Assembly: GCA_035528175.1 (NCBI GenBank)
Contig: DATKZC010000011.1
Coordinates: forward strand, 1-9,398
Origin: JAHILA01 sp035528175
GTDB taxonomy: Bacteria; Patescibacteriota; Minisyncoccia; RBG-13-40-8-A
Direction of reading: 5' to 3'
Length of the DNA stretch: 9,398 nt
Part shown: piece after piece, positions 5,879 to 9,398 of the stretch
How positions within the stretch are numbered: the first letter of the stretch is position 1
Layout of the letters: every line of letters begins with the position of its first letter
Made by a program: the position numbers and the translations under genes
The notes under the pieces: generated by a model
What the model was told of the DNA's origin: nothing
The model's database searches: none
What the model saw: only the letters and a program-made list of their open reading frames with translations

Positions 5879-6823
5879 TTAAAATAAATTAGCTTGCTTG
5901 AATTGTATTTCTGCTTTTTTCTCCGCTTCTCCGCCGGGCAAACGGCGCAATAAAGTATTAAATCCCAATTCAATAAATAGTTCCCGCACTTTGTCCATAT
6001 TAAAATGATTTTGCCAATCAAGTTCTTTCAAATCAATCTTAACTGGTACATTCAAACGAATCGTTGCCAAGCTTTTGCTGAAAAACGCCATTTTTTTATT
6101 AGTTCTTAATTTTTCCACCACTGATTTACTTAAAGCTGGACTATCAATAATTTGTCTTTCTGTTAATTTGTCTAATTTTTTATACAAATTCTCCAAAGTG
6201 CCAAATTCCTTAAGCAAATTACTTGCTCCCTTTTCCCCAATTCCTTTTACTCCAGGAATATTGTCCGAGGGGTCGCCTCTTAGTGCTTTATAATCAATCA
6301 TCTGACTCACTTTTAAGCCGTATCTTTCTTCAACTTCCTTTTCGCCATATATCATTATATCGCTTAAACCTTTTTTCATTGTATAAATACGAATATTGTC
6401 ATCAATTAATTGTAAAGTGTCCAAATCGCCGGTTACAATCAAGATGTCTATTTCTTTATTCGTATATTTTTTCGCAATTGTGCCGATAATATCATCCGCT
6501 TCAAATCCTTTTTTTTCCAAAATCGGAATGCCGAATGCTTTCAAAACTTCTTTTGTGCGAGGGATTTGCGCATAAAGTTCATCCGGCGCTTTTGGCCTTT
6601 TGGCTTTGTATTGGTCATATTCAATGTGCCGGAATGTCGGGGCCGCTAAATCAAATGTTGCTACCATATAATCTGGTTTCAGTTCGTTAATTACTTTTAT
6701 TAATGCTGAAAAAAACCCGTAAACAGCATTGGTAAGCTCGCCTTTACGCGTAGTTAAAGGAGGTAGCGCATGAAACGCCCGATGCACCAAAGCATTCGAA
6801 TCAATTAAAACAAGTTTTTTCAT
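5879..6823 (-). CDS. Stand-alone 5'-3' exonuclease (PolA N-terminal/FEN-like) with clamp-binding tail
   Basis: The 314-residue product matches only the 5' nuclease domain of DNA polymerase I, which removes RNA primers and 5' flaps. Metal-binding and family motifs are LIDSNALVHRAF (D8), ATFDLAAPTFRH (D58), FEADDIIG (E108, D110, D111), VTGDLDTLQL (D133, D135) and ALRGDPSDNIPGVKGIGEKGA (D184, D187 and the helix-hairpin-helix). No 3'-5' exonuclease or polymerase domain follows; the gene stops and fpg begins one base later. The last five residues are QANLF, a good match to the bacterial beta-clamp pentapeptide (QxxLF), after a charged linker (about 297-309). The start at 6823 overlaps the minicistron by ATGA and gives the typical MKKLVLIDSN. 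It follows tsaE in the operon. Confidence 0.93.
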   Translation of the reverse strand: MKKLVLIDSNALVHRAFHALPPLTTRKGELTNAVYGFFSALIKVINELKPDYMVATFDLAAPTFRHIEYDQYKAKRPKAPDELYAQIPRTKEVLKAFGIPILEKKGFEADDIIGTIAKKYTNKEIDILIVTGDLDTLQLIDDNIRIYTMKKGLSDIMIYGEKEVEERYGLKVSQMIDYKALRGDPSDNIPGVKGIGEKGASNLLKEFGTLENLYKKLDKLTERQIIDSPALSKSVVEKLRTNKKMAFFSKSLATIRLNVPVKIDLKELDWQNHFNMDKVRELFIELGFNTLLRRLPGGEAEKKAEIQFKQANLF

Positions 6824-6845
6824 AAGAAGTTTGATTTCTTCATAA
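6815..6845 (-). repeat. 31-bp junction repeat, copy 2, encoding a 7-codon minicistron (MKKSNFL)
   Basis: This is the same element as at 1297-1327, here bridging tsaE and the exonuclease. The minicistron runs from ATG at 6843 to TGA at 6820. Its ATG overlaps the tsaE stop and its stop overlaps the exonuclease ATG. It differs from copy 1 at two bases: AAG to AAA is silent, and GAC to AAC changes Asp to Asn. The second change weakens the hairpin, while the reading frame and both overlaps are unchanged. Confidence 0.55.
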
Positions 6846-7277
6846 TATCTTTATTTTTCTGCTCATTTTTCCAACGATATCGAATTTTATCCAAATAGTA
6901 TCTTTGGGCAGGATTTTTCTGACCCTTTCCGCCCATTCTATCATAATAATATTTTTAGGATTAAAAACAATTTCCTGAAAATCCAAAACTAAAATATCTT
7001 TATAATTTTTTATGCGATAACAATCAATATGATAGAGATTTCCGTATTTTTTCATTAAAACAAAAGTCGGGCTGGTTAGTCGTGCTTTAATTCCTATTCC
7101 CTTGGCAAATGCTTGAATAAAAGTTGTTTTGCCAGCACCCAGATTGCCGATCAGTCCAAAAACTAAAGCCCTTCGACTTCGCCCATGGTAAACCTTTTTG
7201 TATTTCAGGATTTCCCTAGCCAAAATTCTTGCCAAACCCTGCGTCTGTTTTTGATTTTGAGTAATAAATTGTTCCAT
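6840..7277 (-). CDS. tsaE: tRNA threonylcarbamoyladenosine biosynthesis ATPase TsaE
   Basis: TsaE is the P-loop ATPase that works with TsaB and TsaD to make t6A37 on ANN-decoding tRNAs. The 145-residue product has Walker A GNLGAGKTT (44-52), SPTFVLMKKY (69-78), the YHIDCYR motif (82-88) and IEWAER (113-118), all standard for the family. I chose the ATG at 7277 because MEQFITQNQ gives a normal-length protein and lies 7 nt from a TAGAAT -10. The longer frame to 7352 would cross that promoter and overlap the pilB start. Residues 31-37 (HGRSRRA), just before the first beta strand, come from a palindromic-repeat-like sequence. It heads a five-gene operon; its stop overlaps the minicistron leading to the exonuclease. 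tsaB and tsaD are not in the window. Confidence 0.93.
   Translation of the reverse strand: MEQFITQNQKQTQGLARILAREILKYKKVYHGRSRRALVFGLIGNLGAGKTTFIQAFAKGIGIKARLTSPTFVLMKKYGNLYHIDCYRIKNYKDILVLDFQEIVFNPKNIIMIEWAERVRKILPKDTIWIKFDIVGKMSRKIKIL
7168..7183. repeat. Partial palindromic repeat, copy D (in tsaE)
   Basis: GCCCTTCGACTTCGCC resembles the CGAAGTCGA core plus one arm of copies A-C, but in the opposite orientation, and the second arm is not recognisable. It is read in frame as GRSRRA in TsaE. At this length a chance match is possible, so this is the weakest member of the set. Confidence 0.4.
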
Positions 7278-7284
7278 TGACTCT

Positions 7285-7293
7285 ATTCTATCA
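7285..7293 (-). promoter_or_regulatory. tsaE extended -10 promoter (leaderless type)
   Basis: On the minus strand TGATAGAAT is an extended TGn -10 with 5 of 6 bases of TATAAT. It sits 7 nt from the tsaE ATG, the same hexamer and spacing as at ruvA. The -35 region is only a T-run, which fits an extended -10 promoter. Confidence 0.6.
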
Positions 7294-7315
7294 GTTTTTG
7301 AAATATAAAAAAAGC

Positions 7316-7344
7316 TTGCAAAAAACAACGCTTTGATATAAGAT
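7316..7344 (+). promoter_or_regulatory. pilB promoter (leaderless type)
   Basis: TTGCAA (7316-7321) and TAAGAT (7339-7344) have a 17-bp spacer; TATAAG, two bases earlier, is an alternative -10. The pilB ATG is 6 nt after TAAGAT, so the mRNA should begin at or next to the start codon. The -10 hexamer is identical to the one at rpsT. Confidence 0.6.
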
Positions 7345-7350
7345 GAAAGC

Positions 7351-9021
7351 ATGGTATTAAAGAATGAAGAAAAACAAAAAAGGGCAGATGTTAAAATACA
7401 GCAGCTTCGCCGAGACCAAGAAGAACAAAAAGCTAAAGACCTAGCCGATGAGCTAGGTTTTCCTTATCTGGATTTAAGGATTTCCACAATTGACGACGAG
7501 GCGTTAAATATCTCCAATGAAACAGAATCAAAAAATGCATCTGTGGCAATAATATTAAAAAAACAGAAAGAATTATTTGTCGCTGTTGCTGATCCGCGCT
7601 TGAAACAAACAAAATCTTTTATAAAAAATCTTGAAGACAAAAATTACCAGATGAAAATAAGTATAGTTTCAGAAAACGGATTAAAAAGGGCATGGGAGAG
7701 ATATAAATTTGCAAAGCCGGAAAAGGTTGAAATAATTGAAAGAGTCGAAATCAGCGCTTCAGAACTGGAAAAAGTCCAAACCAGTATAAACACGATTCAA
7801 GATTTAAAAAGAGAATTGGAACAACCCAATATTCCCACTACCCAGCTTTTAAATATAATCATGGCTGCTGGATTAAAATTAGAAGCATCAGACATCCATT
7901 TTGAAACCGAAGTAAGCGAAACAACCAGATTAAGATATAGACTGGACGGAATACTACAAGACGCAGCCGATATTCAAACAACATCCTATGAGCTTTTACT
8001 CTCAAGAATCAAAATGTTGTCTGAATTAAAGATCAATATTCACGATATTCCTCAAGATGGAAGATTTAGTTTTAATTCTGAAAACAAGGAAATTGAAATC
8101 AGAACTTCTATTATTCCTGCGGACAATGGCGAAAATGTTGTTTTAAGAATCCTTGACCCTAAAACAATCGGAATGAAACTAGAAGATTTGGGAATCCAGG
8201 ATTTTGATTATAAAATTATCGTGGACGGGTTAAAAAAACCGAACGGGATGATTATTACCACTGGCCCGACTGGTTCAGGCAAGACCACCTTGCTTTATGC
8301 TTTTCTAAAAGCTGTAAATGATCCTGGTTCGAAAATTATTACACTTGAGGATCCGGTTGAATACCATTTAAAAGGCGTTGAACAGACCCAAGTTGAAGCA
8401 GAAAAGGGCTATACTTTTGCCAGTGGATTAAAATCAATTCTGCGGCAAGACCCGGATATTATCCTTGTCGGCGAAATCAGAGACGACGAAACAGCAGCAA
8501 CCGCGATTAATGCTGCTTTGACCGGCCACCTGGTATTTTCAACCCTGCATACGAATGATGCAGCTGGCGCGATTCCGCGCCTGGTTGATATGAAAGTCAA
8601 CCAAACAATGATTCCATCTGCGCTGAATTTGATTATTGCTCAAAGATTGATAAGGAAAGTCTGCCCGAAATGCTCGACAGAAATAAAACCGGATAGAGAA
8701 ACGTTAGAGAAAATAAAAACCGGCTTAGCAGAATTACCAAGCCGAGTACCCAAGCCAAAATTGGATAATATTAAAATAAAAAAAGCGTCCGAACAAGGAT
8801 GCGCTCATTGCAATAATACTGGCTACAAAGGAAGAATCGGAGTTTTTGAATTGTTTGTGGTTAATGATGTAATGGAAAAAGTTATTCTCAAAACTCCATC
8901 TAATATTGAAATCAAAGAAGCAGCAATAAAATCCGGAATGTTTTTAATGAGGCAAGATGGATTGTTAAAAGTATTACAGGGCATCACTACAATGGAGGAG
9001 GTGGAGAGAATTTTGGGCTAG
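7351..9021 (+). CDS. pilB: Type IV pilus assembly ATPase PilB (GspE family)
   Basis: This hexameric cytoplasmic ATPase powers pilus extension or pseudopilus assembly. In the 556-residue product a charged N-terminal helix (about 1-33) leads into an MshEN/T2SSE-N-like region (LADELGFPYLDL through AVADPR, about 31-83). The ATPase core carries Walker A GPTGSGKTT (305-313), the Asp box LEDPVEYHLKGVEQTQV (332-348), Walker B ILVGEIRDDET (371-381) and the His box TGHLVFSTLHTND (391-403). A C-x2-C...C-x2-C metal site (C438, C441, C484, C487) and YKGRIGVFELF (492-502) complete a PilB-type rather than PilT-type protein. Length is normal. It has its own leaderless promoter divergent from tsaE. The usual next genes (pilT, pilC) are absent: a putative ncRNA and an insertion sequence follow directly. 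Confidence 0.95.
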   Translation: MVLKNEEKQKRADVKIQQLRRDQEEQKAKDLADELGFPYLDLRISTIDDEALNISNETESKNASVAIILKKQKELFVAVADPRLKQTKSFIKNLEDKNYQMKISIVSENGLKRAWERYKFAKPEKVEIIERVEISASELEKVQTSINTIQDLKRELEQPNIPTTQLLNIIMAAGLKLEASDIHFETEVSETTRLRYRLDGILQDAADIQTTSYELLLSRIKMLSELKINIHDIPQDGRFSFNSENKEIEIRTSIIPADNGENVVLRILDPKTIGMKLEDLGIQDFDYKIIVDGLKKPNGMIITTGPTGSGKTTLLYAFLKAVNDPGSKIITLEDPVEYHLKGVEQTQVEAEKGYTFASGLKSILRQDPDIILVGEIRDDETAATAINAALTGHLVFSTLHTNDAAGAIPRLVDMKVNQTMIPSALNLIIAQRLIRKVCPKCSTEIKPDRETLEKIKTGLAELPSRVPKPKLDNIKIKKASEQGCAHCNNTGYKGRIGVFELFVVNDVMEKVILKTPSNIEIKEAAIKSGMFLMRQDGLLKVLQGITTMEEVERILG

Positions 9022-9218
9022 TTCTTTCCAATAACCTGCAGACAAGTGACATTCGGCTTAGGATCCGAAGTTTAGAATCTTTCCGAGGAATACTTCAGTT
9101 GGAACCTCAACAAGGAGGGAGCCAAAACATCCTATACTAAGAAAAATTCCAAAGGGTAAATATTTGTTAAAATTGGTTACCCTTATTGCCTGCAGATTAT
9201 TAGAAAGGACTATCTTAC
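9019..9218 (-). ncRNA. Candidate structured non-coding RNA (unidentified family)
   Basis: No gene is convincing in 9022-9247, but the minus strand folds compactly. P1 pairs RNA segments from plus 9186-9207 and 9024-9045, 22 bp including three G-U pairs. Past one mismatch it extends by 4 bp (9209-9212 / 9019-9022). Inside are H2, AAGGGUAA/UUACCCUU (9177-9184 / 9152-9159), and P3 (9129-9141 with a bulge / 9057-9064). P3 closes two directly abutting hairpins, 9065-9071 / 9092-9098 and 9099-9108 / 9115-9125. The four wobble positions I noted would be C-A mismatches in a plus-strand transcript, so the folding favours the minus strand, the same strand as the perfect promoter at 9225-9253. There is no U-tract terminator, and the 3' end would touch the pilB stop. 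I do not recognise it as tmRNA, RNase P or SRP RNA. The size suits 6S RNA but the branching does not. A MITE with terminal inverted repeats is the main alternative. Confidence 0.5.
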
Positions 9219-9224
9219 ATTATC

Positions 9225-9253
9225 ATTATAGCAGATTAGTAAATGCTTGTCAA
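9225..9253 (-). promoter_or_regulatory. Perfect sigma-70 consensus promoter
   Basis: On the minus strand TTGACA (plus 9248-9253) and TATAAT (plus 9225-9230) are both exact consensus with a 17-bp spacer (9231-9247), the strongest promoter in the window. The start is expected near 9218, about 11 nt before the first strand of the P1 helix. The -35 lies at the presumed tip of the adjacent insertion sequence, so the promoter may be an IS-resident hybrid. Confidence 0.75.
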
Positions 9254-9398
9254 GTCTATGTACAAGATGACCACATAGGTGACACTTTTGATGTTTCAAT
9301 GGGCGTCCGGTAGCCTAATGCCTGATGAGGCCTGTAAAAGTTGTATTCAATCAGCCATTCAGTAAGGTTTTGGTTAAATAAATCAGTATTCGGAGTAA
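9248..9398 (-). mobile_element. 3' end of an rve/DDE insertion sequence (IS3/IS481-like), partial
   Basis: The element enters from the right edge. Its likely tip is the TGTCA at 9248, 8 bp beyond the transposase stop. The inverted repeat TGTCAAGTCTATGT (9248-9261) / ACATAGGTGACA (9273-9284) forms a hairpin around the end of the transposase gene. TG...CA-type tips are usual for IS3 and IS481, but the other end and any target duplication are outside the window, so the boundary is inferred. Confidence 0.55.
9256..9398 (-). CDS. Transposase, C-terminal end of integrase core (partial)
   Basis: Only the last 46 residues are visible (stop TAG at 9256-9258); the frame continues past the right edge. 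The text FNQNLTEWLIEYNFYRPHQALGYRTPIE carries the hallmark tail of rve-fold DDE transposases: the helix after the catalytic Glu, then Y-N-x-x-RPH-x-ALGYxTP. The tail ETSKVSPMWSSCT is short. The IS481 and IS3 (OrfB) families both fit; the catalytic D-D-E residues lie outside the window, so neither integrity nor family can be settled. It is transcribed toward the putative ncRNA on the same strand. Confidence 0.85.
   Translation of the reverse strand, partial: TPNTDLFNQNLTEWLIEYNFYRPHQALGYRTPIETSKVSPMWSSCT

Noticed and set aside
5878..6021. Longer fpg start at 6021
   Set aside because: It lies wholly inside the exonuclease gene, and Fpg requires the N-terminal Pro-Glu of MPELPEVE for catalysis.
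7278..7352. Longer tsaE start at 7352 (25 extra residues)
   Set aside because: It would translate through the TAGAAT promoter and overlap the divergent pilB start; TsaE homologues do not have this extension.
9112..9120. Plus-strand AAGGAGGGA as a strong Shine-Dalgarno site
   Set aside because: No start codon with an open frame follows within a usable distance, and the bases are paired in the minus-strand fold.
9152..9184. Rho-independent terminator for pilB (AAGGGTAA...TTACCCTT)
   Set aside because: The loop is 17 nt, the stem is AT-rich and no T-run follows on the plus strand; it fits better as an internal hairpin of the minus-strand RNA.
9058..9213. Minus-strand open frame of about 50 codons containing LPFGIFLSIGCFGSLL, reminiscent of the C-terminal membrane part of prepilin peptidase
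   Set aside because: It has no ATG, GTG or TTG start in a sensible place and no peptidase motifs, and the text after GSLL is not membrane-like. The stretch is better explained by the helices of the RNA candidate. The resemblance rests on a few hydrophobic residues.
1..9398. CRISPR array, tRNA or rRNA genes
   Set aside because: No regularly spaced direct repeats, no cloverleaf with a TTCRANY arm and no rRNA-like conserved segments were seen on either strand.

Overview
This AT-rich window looks like a chromosomal segment from a Patescibacteria (Candidate Phyla Radiation) bacterium, most like Parcubacteria. The evidence is the gene set and small gene sizes: a free-standing 5'-3' exonuclease instead of full PolA, a DUF3048 membrane protein between fpg and holA, a MurE-like ligase lacking its first domain, FemAB, TsaE, and a PilB ATPase with an MshEN-type N-terminus. 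The phylum assignment is inference. UGA is used as a stop (ruvA, femAB and tsaE all end in TGA inside ATGA overlaps), so the recoded UGA=Gly lineages (Gracilibacteria, Absconditabacteria/SR1) are unlikely.

Layout, left to right. Positions 1-116 hold the start of a minus-strand membrane-anchored protein that runs off the window. Positions 124-2772 are a tight minus-strand operon in the order ruvA, femAB, Mur ligase. A divergent promoter region (2773-2831) then serves ruvA leftward and rpsT rightward. rpsT overlaps tail-to-tail with holA, the last gene of a second minus-strand operon (3082-7277) in the order tsaE, 5'-3' exonuclease, fpg, DUF3048, holA. A second divergent region (7278-7350) separates tsaE from pilB on the plus strand. 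After pilB comes about 200 bp of non-coding DNA that folds into a compact multi-helix RNA on the minus strand, downstream of a perfect sigma-70 consensus promoter. The window ends in the 3' part of an rve/DDE (IS3/IS481-like) transposase.

Functionally the operons mix housekeeping roles: recombination and repair (RuvA, Fpg, exonuclease, clamp-loader delta), cell-wall building (Mur ligase, FemAB), tRNA modification (TsaE), translation (S20) and type IV pilus assembly (PilB).

The most interesting material lies between or on top of the genes. (1) A candidate structured ncRNA, or MITE-like element, lies beside the insertion sequence. (2) Every transcription-unit head seen here has a -10-like hexamer only 6-9 nt from the ATG, which implies leaderless mRNAs. 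(3) A 31-bp sequence encoding a seven-codon minicistron MKKS(D/N)FL bridges two unrelated gene pairs through double ATGA overlaps. (4) A family of small GC-rich palindromic repeats sits in frame inside femAB (twice), fpg (as a nested composite) and probably tsaE. (5) The stand-alone exonuclease ends in QANLF, a probable beta-clamp-binding tail.
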